The notes under the pieces: generated by a model | What the model saw: the letters and a program-made list of their open reading frames with translations, nothing else | Told to the model about the DNA's origin: nothing | The model's database searches: none | Assembly: GCA_045599645.1 (NCBI GenBank) | Contig: JAZRWI010000014.1 | Location: forward strand, 11,444-75,443 | Length of the DNA: 64,000 nucleotides | Direction of reading: 5' to 3' | Source: RUG334 sp045599645 | GTDB taxonomy: Bacteria; Muiribacteriota; Ozemobacteria; Ozemobacterales; Ozemobacteraceae | Part shown: positions 17,296-25,836 of the stretch, piece by piece | Layout of the letters: the number at the start of each line of letters is the position of its first letter | How positions within the stretch are numbered: position 1 is the stretch's first letter | Made by a program: the position numbers and the translations under genes

Positions 17296-18312
17296 ATGAA
17301 ATATTCTTTTCCGAAGGTTGATCTGCATTTTCATTTAGATGGTTCCATGGTTCCGGAAACTACCTGGCGTCTTGCTAAGGAACGTGGCATAAAGCTGCCA
17401 ACAGAAACACTAGAGGAATTTAAGAAGTATTTATATGTAACAGCTAACTGCAATGATGTTGAACAGTATCTTTCACGCTTCGCGCTACCTGTTTCGATTC
17501 TTCAGGATAAGGCAGCATTGAAGGAAACAACCTATGACACAATCGAAATGATTGCTAATCAGGGTGTGAGATATTGTGAAATAAGATTCGCTCCCCAGCT
17601 TCATATTGAAAAAGGGTTGTCTCAGGCTGACGCTATTGATGCTGTGCTTGAAGGCGTAGAAGCTGCCGCTGGCAAATTCCCCAAAACAAAGATTAATATA
17701 ATTCTTTGTGCAATGCTTAATCCTACTAATGCAAACAGAGAATTGAACCTCGAAACAGCCAGACTTTCCAATGAGTATTATGGAAAAGGCGTAGTAGCCC
17801 TTGATTTGGCTGGTTGGGAAAATGCATACCCGATGAAGGAATACGAAGAAGTTTTTGCAGAACGCCGGAAGCTTGGGTTGCCAATCACCATTCACGCTGG
17901 CGATGATGGCGCACCACAGAATGTTTCTACCGTAATAGATTTTGGTGCCACCAGAGTAGGTCACGGTCATAAGACCTGGTTTGATAAAGACGTATTGAAG
18001 AAGGTTATTGATAATAATGTTGCTCTTGAAATCTGTTTAACAAGCAATATTCAGTGCAAAACAGAACCATCCTATGCTGAGCATCCTGCCAAAAAGCTTT
18101 ATGATGCTGGAGTAAAGGTTACCCTGAATACTGACAATACTATTCTGAGCGCAGTAAATCTTGACGATGAATATGATCACGCAATAAATGACTGCGGCTT
18201 CACATATGAAGATTTAATCAGGATGAACATAAATTCAGTAAATGCCAGCTTTGCCACACCCGAAGAGAAAAAAATGCTAATAGCTGAATTAAATAATTTT
18301 CTAAGCAATTGA
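17296..18312 (+). CDS. add: Adenosine deaminase
   Basis: A 338-residue amidohydrolase that deaminates adenosine to inosine in purine salvage. The zinc-site motifs are present: HFHLDGS near the N-terminus, the catalytic HAGDDG, the VGHGH histidine and the TLNTDNT aspartate near residue 280. The ATG at 17296 has GGGGG just upstream; an in-frame TTG at 17284 is less suitable. The last codons differ from a second copy of the gene's 3' end at 18781-18854: here the protein ends NNFLSN, while the displaced tail would end NNYLGDNK and couple to the next gene. The present 3' end therefore seems to have been exchanged when the type III toxin-antitoxin unit was inserted. Confidence 0.93.
   Translation: MKYSFPKVDLHFHLDGSMVPETTWRLAKERGIKLPTETLEEFKKYLYVTANCNDVEQYLSRFALPVSILQDKAALKETTYDTIEMIANQGVRYCEIRFAPQLHIEKGLSQADAIDAVLEGVEAAAGKFPKTKINIILCAMLNPTNANRELNLETARLSNEYYGKGVVALDLAGWENAYPMKEYEEVFAERRKLGLPITIHAGDDGAPQNVSTVIDFGATRVGHGHKTWFDKDVLKKVIDNNVALEICLTSNIQCKTEPSYAEHPAKKLYDAGVKVTLNTDNTILSAVNLDDEYDHAINDCGFTYEDLIRMNINSVNASFATPEEKKMLIAELNNFLSN
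18223..18296 (+). repeat. Direct repeat copy A: 3' end of add
   Basis: 74 bases inside the adenosine deaminase gene repeated at 18781-18854. The first 20 bases hold three substitutions between copies; the following 50 or so are identical. Together the copies bracket the type III toxin-antitoxin remnant like integration junctions. Confidence 0.85.
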
Positions 18313-18588
18313 TTTGTTTGATTTCTGCTTGTAGCTTATTAAAGCTTTTTCTAAAATTTTAAAGTCATTGGTTCTTTTTCCGAGTAATGTAGAATTGTTG
18401 AATCTAATTTTGTGCTTATCTTTAAAAGATGATAAAGGGACAAAATATTTAAAATTATTAATAACCAATACAATACCGATGTATTTTCTATTTCTTTTGG
18501 AACCATCAGATATGAATAAGTGGTCTTGAATTTGTGATAGGTATTTGATGTAATTCCCGTTTACTTCGTAAATCTTTAGATTTTGCAC
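18301..18588 (-). CDS. Shortened ToxN/AbiQ-family type III toxin
   Basis: A 95-residue protein whose first 60 residues match the N-terminal part of ToxN/AbiQ/TenpN endoribonucleases (IYEVNGNYIKYLSQ, YIGIVLVINNFKYFVPLSS, KDKHK). Family members are usually about 150-175 residues, so the middle or end is missing. The sequence passes from TLLGKRTND directly into a helical KILEKALISYKQ tail, which would fit an internal deletion. The last 12 bases overlap the end of add in convergent orientation. Two antitoxin-type RNA repeats, a terminator and a promoter lie upstream in the classical type III order. It is probably inactive or altered as a toxin. Confidence 0.7.
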   Translation of the reverse strand: MQNLKIYEVNGNYIKYLSQIQDHLFISDGSKRNRKYIGIVLVINNFKYFVPLSSFKDKHKIRFNNSTLLGKRTNDFKILEKALISYKQKSNKSIA

Positions 18589-18606
18589 AAATTCGCTCCA
18601 AAAGAA

Positions 18607-18632
18607 ACAGAGACAAGATATCTTGTCTCTGT
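18607..18632 (-). terminator. Terminator between antitoxin repeats and toxin
   Basis: A 26-base perfect palindrome (centre at 18619/18620) followed on the minus strand by TTCTTTT. In type III systems a leaky terminator between antitoxin RNA and toxin sets their ratio, and this hairpin sits exactly there. Confidence 0.75.
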
Positions 18633-18709
18633 GTTAACTTGCTCATTTAAGGGCTGTGCATCACCCACTTGTAACTTGCTCATTTATAAGGCTGTGCATC
18701 ACCTTCTAT
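18633..18709 (-). ncRNA. Type III antitoxin RNA with two 37-nt repeats
   Basis: On the plus strand, repeat units begin at 18635 and 18672 (TAACTTGCTCATTT followed by GGCTGTGCATCACC), a 37-base period with one small indel. The transcript would run on the minus strand from just below the promoter at 18714-18742 to the terminator at 18607-18632. Type III antitoxins are arrays of about 34-48 nt repeats that fold into pseudoknots and bind the toxin, and this matches in size, place and orientation. Only two units remain. Confidence 0.7.
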
Positions 18710-18713
18710 TAAT

Positions 18714-18742
18714 ATTATATTTAAATTATAAATATTTGTCTA
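18714..18742 (-). promoter_or_regulatory. Promoter of the type III antitoxin RNA
   Basis: Read on the minus strand: TAGACA at 18742-18737, 17 bases, TATAAT at 18719-18714. The spacing is ideal for a sigma-70-type promoter. The start point would fall near 18707, immediately before the first repeat. Confidence 0.7.
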
Positions 18743-18780
18743 GAAAAAATCAGATATTTCATTTACTATATAAATAAAAG

Positions 18781-18854
18781 ATGAATATTAATTCAGTAAA
18801 CGCCAGCTTTGCCACACCCGAAGAGAAAAAAATGCTAATAGCTGAATTAAATAA
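18781..18854 (+). repeat. Direct repeat copy B: displaced 3' end of add
   Basis: Second copy of the adenosine deaminase 3' end (see 18223-18296). It remains open in the deaminase frame and would end NNYLGDNK, with its TGA overlapping the ATG of the NYN gene (ATGA at 18873). It therefore looks like the ancestral end of add, once coupled to the NYN gene and now cut off by the inserted unit. Confidence 0.85.
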
Positions 18855-18872
18855 TTATTTAGGGGATAATAA

Positions 18873-19595
18873 ATGAAAGTATTTTTAGTTGATTATGAAA
18901 ACGTTCATGAAGCAGGGTTAGAAGGAATAGACTTATTGACTGATGCTGATAAAGTCATTATTTTTCATGGACCGATAAAAGAAACCGTAGACCTTTCTAT
19001 AGTAAAAAGTATTGTCAAATCTAAAGCTGAATTTGATTTCATTGGAACAAAAAGAACGGCTGATAATTACCTTGATTTTCAGCTTTCAACATATTTGGGA
19101 TATTGGATCAATCAATACTCTAAGGCAGAATTCTATATAGTTAGTAATGATGCTGATTACGATGCTGTTATTGATTTTTGGAAGAATAATAAAAAATTAA
19201 AAATTCATAAGCAGCCGAATATTTCAGGAAAAATTAAAGAATTAAAAAATGAAAAGTCGAAAAAAACTGATGTTAATAATAGCATTGTTACTTCAGTAAA
19301 ACCTGAACATAATGACAATCCTAAGCAGGTTGTTAATAATAGTTCTGAAACCAACCTCCCAAAAACAGGTAATGACATAAAAGGTATGAAAGCCGAATTG
19401 GGAATAGTTTTGCAGAAATTTAATATTTCAAAGAATAAACTAAATAAAATATGTTACATAATAATTAATAATGCTGAAAAAAATGATCTACACCAGAATT
19501 TAATAGATACTTTCAAGGATATGACCAATATAAATGATATATATAAAGAAATAAGAAAGGTTCATATACAATTAAGACAAAAATACTTAGCTTAA
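18873..19595 (+). CDS. NYN/PIN-like nuclease domain protein
   Basis: A 240-residue protein. Residues 1-120 have a PIN-fold NYN pattern with acidic residues in FLVDYENV (Asp7), the central TADNYLDFQL and YIVSNDADYD, expected to bind metal for RNA cleavage. A polar Lys/Asn-rich linker (about 125-170) joins an uncharacterised C-terminal domain that begins near GMKAELGIVL and is helical with Lys/Asn-rich segments. RBS AGGGG lies within the displaced add tail. The position between a type III toxin-antitoxin remnant and a Fic gene suggests a defence or stress role, which is inference. Confidence 0.75.
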   Translation: MKVFLVDYENVHEAGLEGIDLLTDADKVIIFHGPIKETVDLSIVKSIVKSKAEFDFIGTKRTADNYLDFQLSTYLGYWINQYSKAEFYIVSNDADYDAVIDFWKNNKKLKIHKQPNISGKIKELKNEKSKKTDVNNSIVTSVKPEHNDNPKQVVNNSSETNLPKTGNDIKGMKAELGIVLQKFNISKNKLNKICYIIINNAEKNDLHQNLIDTFKDMTNINDIYKEIRKVHIQLRQKYLA

Positions 19596-19631
19596 TTATG
19601 CTATAATAATTATATAAACAGAGGTTGATAA

Positions 19632-20696
19632 TTGAAAAAAGACCCATTTAAAGAATATATAAAGCAATTAGAGCCAGATAAGAAATATAAATCTTATGCC
19701 TGGCAGACTGCTATAGGACTTCAAGCTGTTGATGGGTTAAAAACCTCCCAATATTTGATTGATAATGCTAAGAAAAATATTGAAGGTGATATTTCTTTTG
19801 ATGAAATTCAGAGTCTTCTGAATAGTTATTATAAGAAAAAATCCAATAGCAATAAAGATAATCGAACCGAAGAGGCCGATAAGGTCTCTGCAAATATTGC
19901 AAAAATACTTTCAGAGAATTCTTTTAGTTTTACGCCTAATGAGTATATTTCTATACATAGAAAACTATTTATTAACATTTTCAAGCATGCAGGCAAATTA
20001 AGAGATTATAATATTACAAAAAAAGAGTGGGTTTTAAATGGCGCAAGTGTCTTCTACGGCAGTGCCACAGAACTTGCCGCTACATTAGATTATGATTTTT
20101 CTGAAGAAAAAAAATTTAGTTATAAGGGGTTATCTATAGAGGCAACCTTGAAGCACTTAGCTTCATTTATTTCCAAATTATGGCAAATTCATGCATTTTG
20201 TGAAGGAAATACAAGAACTACTGCAGTATTTTTTATAAAATATCTCAGAGTATTGGGATTTGATGTTACTAATGATATTTTTGCAGAAAATGCATGGTAT
20301 TTTAGAAATGCTCTTGTTCGGGCTAATTATAATGATTTGAAAAACGGAATTTATGAAACCACTGAATACCTGGAATTGTTTTTGAGAAATCTGTTGTTGA
20401 ATGAACAAAATGAGCTTAAAAACAGAACAATGCATATTAGTGAAACAGTAACTCAAAATACAGAAGATAGTTTTCAAAGTGTAAATAATAACTGTCCAAA
20501 GTGCAAAAATTGCACTTTGGAAGAACTTGCTATATTGAAAGAAATAGCTGCTAACCCATCTGTTACACAAATAGAGTTAGCTGCAAAAATTGGGATATCT
20601 GTTAGAACAATAAAATCTAGAACAGTAGATATGCAGGCAAAAGGGTTAATAGCTCGGGAAAATGGCCGACGAAACGGCAAGTGGTTTATTATTTAA
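19632..20696 (+). CDS. Fic-domain protein with N-terminal VbhA-like segment and C-terminal winged helix
   Basis: A 354-residue protein starting at TTG, with AGAGG about seven bases upstream. Residues 5-65 (PDKKYKSYAWQTAIGLQAVD, NIEGDISFDEIQSLL) resemble the antitoxin VbhA-type segment fused to many Fic proteins. The strict inhibitory S/T-x3-E-G pattern is not met, because the position four before the glutamate is lysine. The Fic core contains IHAFCEGNTRTTA, matching HxFx2GNxRx2, which transfers AMP or another nucleotide moiety to a hydroxyl of a target protein. The C-terminal 60 residues are a winged helix (TQIELAAKIGISVRTIKSR), so DNA binding or autoregulation is likely. It lies downstream of the NYN gene with a 36-base gap. 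Confidence 0.85.
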   Translation: MKKDPFKEYIKQLEPDKKYKSYAWQTAIGLQAVDGLKTSQYLIDNAKKNIEGDISFDEIQSLLNSYYKKKSNSNKDNRTEEADKVSANIAKILSENSFSFTPNEYISIHRKLFINIFKHAGKLRDYNITKKEWVLNGASVFYGSATELAATLDYDFSEEKKFSYKGLSIEATLKHLASFISKLWQIHAFCEGNTRTTAVFFIKYLRVLGFDVTNDIFAENAWYFRNALVRANYNDLKNGIYETTEYLELFLRNLLLNEQNELKNRTMHISETVTQNTEDSFQSVNNNCPKCKNCTLEELAILKEIAANPSVTQIELAAKIGISVRTIKSRTVDMQAKGLIARENGRRNGKWFII

Positions 20697-20709
20697 GAGG
20701 GGTTTTACT

Positions 20710-21516
20710 ATGAAGTGCAGTGATTGCCCACATTGTTGCGAAATAACAGAAAATTATCATGGAATCTGTAAGACTCACAGATTGGTTAATGGCAGGGTTG
20801 CTTGTGGAAACTATGGCGAAGTGACCGCTCTTGCCTTGGATCCAATCGAAAAGAAGCCCTTGAAGCATTTTATGCCTGGAAGTCGTATTCTTTCTGTTGG
20901 TTTCTGGGGCTGTAATATGAAATGCCCATGGTGTCAGAATGATACAATTTCCAGAGATTTCTGTGAAAGTGTTTATATGAGTCCTGAAGAGCTTGTGGGC
21001 AAGGCTTTGGGCACTCCAAGAAATATCGGGATAGCTTATACCTATAATGAACCTTTAATCAGTATTGATTTTATCGAAGAAACAGCAAAGCTTGCCAGTG
21101 AAAAGGGCTTGAAAAACGTTCTTGTTACTAATGGAATGGTAAATGCACGAGCCTTTTACAGATTACTTCCATACATTAATGCGCTTAATGTTGATTTAAA
21201 AACCATAGACCCTGAAAAATATAAAGCCATTGGCGGTAATCTTGACGCTGTATTAGGCACAATTAAAAGAGCAAATAAATCGGCCCATGTTGAATTGACA
21301 ACACTGATTGTTCCTGGTTTTAACGATATTGATTCTGATATGGAAAAGCTGGCAAAGACAGTTGCTGGCATAGACCCTGAAATGGTTCTTCATGTAACCA
21401 GGTTTTTCCCCGCTGGAAATATGAAAAATGCCGAACCAACACCTGTAGAAACTGTCTACAGAATGGCTGATATAGCTCGTAAACATCTGAAATTCGTTTA
21501 TGAAGGAAATATTTGA
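20710..21516 (+). CDS. amrS: AmmeMemoRadiSam system radical SAM enzyme
   Basis: A 268-residue radical SAM enzyme with CNMKCPWC (Cx3Cx2C cluster motif) after GFWG, and a cysteine-rich N-terminus (CSDCPHCCEI). The start at ATG 20710 is chosen because AAGAGGGG lies just upstream and the earlier in-frame ATG falls inside the fic gene. The family is linked by genome context to the Memo and AMMECR1 proteins; both are encoded as one fusion at 23212-24519. The exact chemistry was long unknown and a uracil/pseudouridine-related or RNA-related modification has been suggested; I cannot decide from sequence. Confidence 0.85.
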   Translation: MKCSDCPHCCEITENYHGICKTHRLVNGRVACGNYGEVTALALDPIEKKPLKHFMPGSRILSVGFWGCNMKCPWCQNDTISRDFCESVYMSPEELVGKALGTPRNIGIAYTYNEPLISIDFIEETAKLASEKGLKNVLVTNGMVNARAFYRLLPYINALNVDLKTIDPEKYKAIGGNLDAVLGTIKRANKSAHVELTTLIVPGFNDIDSDMEKLAKTVAGIDPEMVLHVTRFFPAGNMKNAEPTPVETVYRMADIARKHLKFVYEGNI

Positions 21517-21581
21517 TTTATTTATTGCACGGTATTTGTTTATTGAAGAATTTGCCCAATTATCGCGACTGTTCTAAAACA

Positions 21582-21626
21582 AATACGTTCTGCTGTTATA
21601 GCGGCACTATTTTAGCAGAACGTATT
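21582..21626. terminator. Bidirectional terminator between amrS and brnQ
   Basis: A 13-bp perfect inverted repeat (21582-21594 with 21614-21626) around a 19-base loop. It lies between two converging genes, so it can serve both directions. Confidence 0.7.
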
Positions 21627-21652
21627 AAATTGCTAGATATATAAAAAGTGAA

Positions 21653-22936
21653 TTACTGATTTTCTTGAGGCTGGTGTTTAAATATCAGGCATACAGCCAT
21701 AACAGCCAATGTTGGAATGAACCATTCAAGCCCAATATTGTGCATTGGAAGTTTTGTAACTATATCAATTGGATAAATAAAGTTATTTATAATATTTATA
21801 ACACTGATTATGGTAGCTGTTATTGTTCCGCCAATAATTGCTTTTCTGGTTAGCTTAGGACAAAAAGCGCCAACCATAATCAAAACTAATAATGGTGGAT
21901 AGACTAAGTCTAATATTGGACTGGCAAAGGCTACGATAACATCTAAACCTTTGCAGGAGCTTATTACAGCATATAAACTTATTGCTATGCAGAATGTTTT
22001 ATATGATATTTTCCCCTTGGATAATTCTGAAAAATATTTGGAAGTAGAACTTAGAAGAGCTATAGCGGTTGTAAAACAAGCCAGGAAAACTACTACTGCA
22101 AAAATTATCAAACCTGTTTTCCCCATAAGATTTTGCAGGATAACTTTTAGCAGTTCGGTTCTCGGAATTGATATGTTAATATCGGCAGAGGCATAGGCTC
22201 CAAGGTAGCATAAACCACCATATACCAAAAAGAGCAATATACTAGATACGATTAAAGAGTAAATTAAAATTTTGCTCGAACTTTGGGTATCCTGATAGCC
22301 TTTGTTCTTTATGGTTAGTAATATTATAGAACCAAAAATTAATACTCCGCCGGCATCAAGAGTTTGGTAGCCTGTCTTTATAGAGGTTTCTAAAATATCG
22401 CTTTCTGAAGCTAACGCTGATGCTAATGCAGGATTGAGTATGCCGGTTATTATTAGAATAGTTAATCCTAATAAAAGAATAGGGGTAAGATATTTTCCTA
22501 CAATATCAATAACCTTTGATTGTTTTATACTTAGAAAGAATGTTAGTAAGCCGAATACAAAAGAAAACAGTAATCTGGAAAATTCTGGGAAGAATGGTTC
22601 AATAGACATTTCAAATGTTGTTGCAATTGTTCTGGGAATAGCAATTAAAGGGCCTACGCATAGCATTATGGTTGTCATGAGAACTGTGCCCCAGAATTTA
22701 TTCGTCTGGTTAGTTATATTTTCTGAACTACCACATTTGTTTATTGCTATAAACGCTATTATGCCAAGACCTATGTCAGCAATAAAATAGGCAATAAATG
22801 CGATTAACCAGGATTCTCTTGCATGAAACCCAAGATATGGAGGAAATACAACGTTTCCTGCTCCAAAAAGCATGGAGAAAATAGCGAAACCAATAACGAC
22901 AATATTAATTAAATCAGTCTTTGACAAATTATTCAT
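21653..22936 (-). CDS. brnQ: Branched-chain amino acid carrier BrnQ
   Basis: A 427-residue, 12-helix inner-membrane carrier of the LIVCS family. The N-terminus GFAIFSMLFGAGNVVFPPYLG is diagnostic. It imports leucine, isoleucine and valine with Na+ or H+, suiting an amino acid-fermenting organism. It is encoded against the AmmeMemoRadiSam genes and splits them, and no neighbour shares its strand. The 275 bases upstream contain AT-rich sequence with no recognised operator. Confidence 0.93.
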   Translation of the reverse strand: MNNLSKTDLINIVVIGFAIFSMLFGAGNVVFPPYLGFHARESWLIAFIAYFIADIGLGIIAFIAINKCGSSENITNQTNKFWGTVLMTTIMLCVGPLIAIPRTIATTFEMSIEPFFPEFSRLLFSFVFGLLTFFLSIKQSKVIDIVGKYLTPILLLGLTILIITGILNPALASALASESDILETSIKTGYQTLDAGGVLIFGSIILLTIKNKGYQDTQSSSKILIYSLIVSSILLFLVYGGLCYLGAYASADINISIPRTELLKVILQNLMGKTGLIIFAVVVFLACFTTAIALLSSTSKYFSELSKGKISYKTFCIAISLYAVISSCKGLDVIVAFASPILDLVYPPLLVLIMVGAFCPKLTRKAIIGGTITATIISVINIINNFIYPIDIVTKLPMHNIGLEWFIPTLAVMAVCLIFKHQPQENQ

Positions 22937-23211
22937 ATGAAGTTGTCTTTATTTCCTTGTTATACATGTATTTATATAAATAAACATACGATAATGCATA
23001 TATAAAAATCAAATAAAATAATATTGTTTTTGGTGCCTGATGAAACTGTTGCAGTCTACGCTTTTTGATTTGGGCTATTGTCTTCTACTGTCTAATTTTC
23101 AAGCTCCTGGCTTTTTTCTTCCGGCTCTCCTGCTTTCAAGCTATAGCTTTCGGCAACTTGAAATTAGTGATAAAATATAATAGTAACACGTTCGATTAGA
23201 AGGAGTTAAAT

Positions 23212-24519
23212 ATGCTAGCTGCTTATATTATGCCACATGCACCGGTTGCTGTTCCTGAAGTAGGGCAGGGGCGCGAAAAAGAAATTCAGATGACCCTGGA
23301 CTCTTATGCAAAAGCGTCAAAAATGATTGCTGAAGATGCTCCAGAGACAATCGTTGTTGTTTCCCCGCATTCCATCGTTTACAGAGATGCATTTTATATT
23401 GCAGGTGGTGATTATTGGCAGAATAACCTCGCACAGTTTGATACTCCCGAAGTGGCTCTCAGCTATGAAAATGATACTGAATTGGCGGCCGAAGTAATTA
23501 ACCTTTGTAATGAAAAAGGCATTCCTACAGTCTGTGACGAACGTGGTGCCACAAGACCAGATCATGGTTCCGTTGTTCCATTATATTTCATTAACAAGGA
23601 ATATAAAGGCTTCAAGATTCTGAGAATTTCTCCGTCATTTGTTGAAAATGCCAGCCTTATGGAAATGGGCAGAATTATCGAACGTGCTGCTGCACATCTT
23701 GGTAGAAAGATAGTTTTTCTTGCCAGTGGCGATTTGTCTCACCGTTTAAAGGAAGACGGCCCATATGGCTTTATTGAAGAAGGTCCGATTTTTGATAAAA
23801 AAGTGACAGACACTATGCGTAGCTGCAATTTTGAGGAATTTCAGCAGTTTGACGATGCTTTTCTTGATAAAGCCGCTGAATGTGGCCTCCCTGGTTTTAT
23901 CATGATGTCTGGTGCTTTGGAAAATTATAGCGTTACTTCTGATTTTCTTTCCTATGAAGGTACCTTCGGCGTTGGTTATGCAGTCTGCGCTTTTAAAATA
24001 CGCGATAAATATATTGAATTAGCTCAAAAAGCCCTCGAAACCTATATAAAAACTGGCGAACCTTTGCAGTTGACCTCAAAAGACGAATCTTCACTTACTG
24101 AAGAAATGATTAACAAGAAAGCCGGTTGTTTTGTTTCCATGAAAAAGCACGGTGATCTGAGAGGCTGTATAGGCACTATCGGACCGACTCAGAATTGTAT
24201 TGCCAACGAAATCATAAATATGGCAATGGCTGCAGGAACCGAAGATCCTAGATTTAATCCTGTTGAAGAAGAAGAATTGCCAGAGCTTGTTTATGATGTT
24301 GATGTTCTTTATCCTGCAGAACCAGCTACTAAGGAGCAGCTTGATGTAAAAAAATACGGTGTAATCGTTACTTCTGGCTATAAACGCGGTTTGCTGCTTC
24401 CCAATCTTGAAGGCGTAGACACTATTGACTATCAGCTAAGAATAGCCTGCGCAAAAGCAGGAATCACCGCCAGCGAAAATTATACCATCCAGCGTTTCCT
24501 TGTAGAAAGGCATGAATAA
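23212..24519 (+). CDS. Memo-AMMECR1 fusion protein
   Basis: A 435-residue fusion. Residues 1-265 are a Memo/LigB-fold domain (MPHAPVAVPEVGQG, VVVSPHS, ATRPDHGSVVPL, SGDLSHRL) with the histidines that in LigB-type dioxygenases bind iron. Residues 270-435 are an AMMECR1 domain with the conserved LRGCIGT. With the radical SAM gene at 20710 this makes a complete AmmeMemoRadiSam set, separated by brnQ on the other strand. RBS AGAAGGAG lies seven bases upstream of the ATG. The function of the set is not firmly known. Confidence 0.9.
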   Translation: MLAAYIMPHAPVAVPEVGQGREKEIQMTLDSYAKASKMIAEDAPETIVVVSPHSIVYRDAFYIAGGDYWQNNLAQFDTPEVALSYENDTELAAEVINLCNEKGIPTVCDERGATRPDHGSVVPLYFINKEYKGFKILRISPSFVENASLMEMGRIIERAAAHLGRKIVFLASGDLSHRLKEDGPYGFIEEGPIFDKKVTDTMRSCNFEEFQQFDDAFLDKAAECGLPGFIMMSGALENYSVTSDFLSYEGTFGVGYAVCAFKIRDKYIELAQKALETYIKTGEPLQLTSKDESSLTEEMINKKAGCFVSMKKHGDLRGCIGTIGPTQNCIANEIINMAMAAGTEDPRFNPVEEEELPELVYDVDVLYPAEPATKEQLDVKKYGVIVTSGYKRGLLLPNLEGVDTIDYQLRIACAKAGITASENYTIQRFLVERHE

Positions 24520-24602
24520 AGCTATATTGATAAGGCCGTTAGAAACAGTATTCATCTCATGATTACGATGAAAACGATGACTGTCTTAGAATACAATTAT
24601 TG

Positions 24603-25826
24603 TTAAATCATCCATATAGGAACAATATAATTTTCACGATCAATAGCTGATAATTCTGGTTTTAAGCATAGAACCGCCCCCTTTGATCGTGGGGTAGATG
24701 ACTTATCTAATAGTTTAAACACTTTAACTAATTCTGGTCCAGGATTTGACGATTTCTTTATTTCAATAGGATTAAGAACGCCATCATGCTCTAATATTAC
24801 GTCTATTTCTTTGCTGTCTTTGTCTCTATAATAATATATAAAAGGTTCTTTTCCACTGTTTAAATAAGTTTTAACTATTTCAGACACAACATAGTTTTCT
24901 AATATAGCACCATTCATAGCACCATTTTCCAGGGTTTCAGCACTACTCCACTTAGTCAGGAAACAAATAAGTCCTGTATCATAGAAATATATTTTTGGAG
25001 TTTTTATTAAACGCTTTAAAAGATTATTTGAATATGGGCGCAAATAAAATATTATTCCCAAGGTTTCAAGTATTTCAAGCCAGTCTTTGGCCTGTTTTTG
25101 ATTGATATCTGCGTCCTTTGCAATATCTGCAACATTTAGGAGCTGCCCGCATCTAGCTGCAACAGAAGTTATGAAATGCAGAAATTTCAACGAATCAATG
25201 TTGTTGGTTATGTAATTTACATCTTTTTCAATATAAGTGGATAAATAGCTATTATAGAAAATGTAATTGTTGGTATTCTTGCCACTTACAATAGCAGGCA
25301 TAGAACCTTTAAAAATCCTGACAAAAATATCATTAGCATCGGCGGCTTTTCGTTCTTTTCGTCTGGCTGACAAAGAGTCTAAATCAACTGTAAATGGTTT
25401 CATATCGCTGTCACTTAGTTCAGCCTGAGAAAGTGAAGTTAATGAAAGCACAGCAACACGACCGGCTAGGGATTCCTGAACTCCTCGCATTAGTTTAAAA
25501 GCCTGTGAGCCAGTCAGCCAAAAATCTCCGGGTCTGCCATTTTTATCTACAGATATCTTTATATAAGTAAATAATTCCGGTGCATATTGAACTTCATCAA
25601 TTAGCAATGGAGGTTTATGAATCTGTAAGAAAAGCTCAGGGTCTGATTTTGCTAGATTTCTTTCGTTTATATCATCCAAAGAAACATAATTTCGTTCTGT
25701 TCCTTCCATAAGTTGTTTAAGCATGGTGGTTTTGCCGACTTGTCTAGGGCCGGTAACCAATATCACAGGATATTCACTGTTGACTTCCAGAACTATTTTT
25801 TCTAAGTTTCTTGATATATATTTCAT
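24603..25826 (-). CDS. AAA-family ATPase with DUF4143 domain (second copy)
   Basis: A 407-residue protein with Walker A TGPRQVGKTT (residues 25-34), Walker B LLIDEVQYA, the sensor-like WLTGSQAF, and a C-terminal nuclease-like EIDVILEHDGVLNPIEIKKS. It belongs to the same broad family as the protein at 9078-10445 but to a different subgroup, as judged by its shorter length and different core. Two long-spaced inverted repeats lie within 115 bases upstream of its start and may be its operator. Role unknown. Confidence 0.88.
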   Translation of the reverse strand: MKYISRNLEKIVLEVNSEYPVILVTGPRQVGKTTMLKQLMEGTERNYVSLDDINERNLAKSDPELFLQIHKPPLLIDEVQYAPELFTYIKISVDKNGRPGDFWLTGSQAFKLMRGVQESLAGRVAVLSLTSLSQAELSDSDMKPFTVDLDSLSARRKERKAADANDIFVRIFKGSMPAIVSGKNTNNYIFYNSYLSTYIEKDVNYITNNIDSLKFLHFITSVAARCGQLLNVADIAKDADINQKQAKDWLEILETLGIIFYLRPYSNNLLKRLIKTPKIYFYDTGLICFLTKWSSAETLENGAMNGAILENYVVSEIVKTYLNSGKEPFIYYYRDKDSKEIDVILEHDGVLNPIEIKKSSNPGPELVKVFKLLDKSSTPRSKGAVLCLKPELSAIDRENYIVPIWMI

Positions 25827-25836
25827 TTTGAACCTC

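Noticed and set aside
18583..18777. 64-codon open frame on the plus strand
   Set aside because: It overlaps the terminator, antitoxin repeats and promoter of the type III unit on the other strand; no RBS and no protein-like features.
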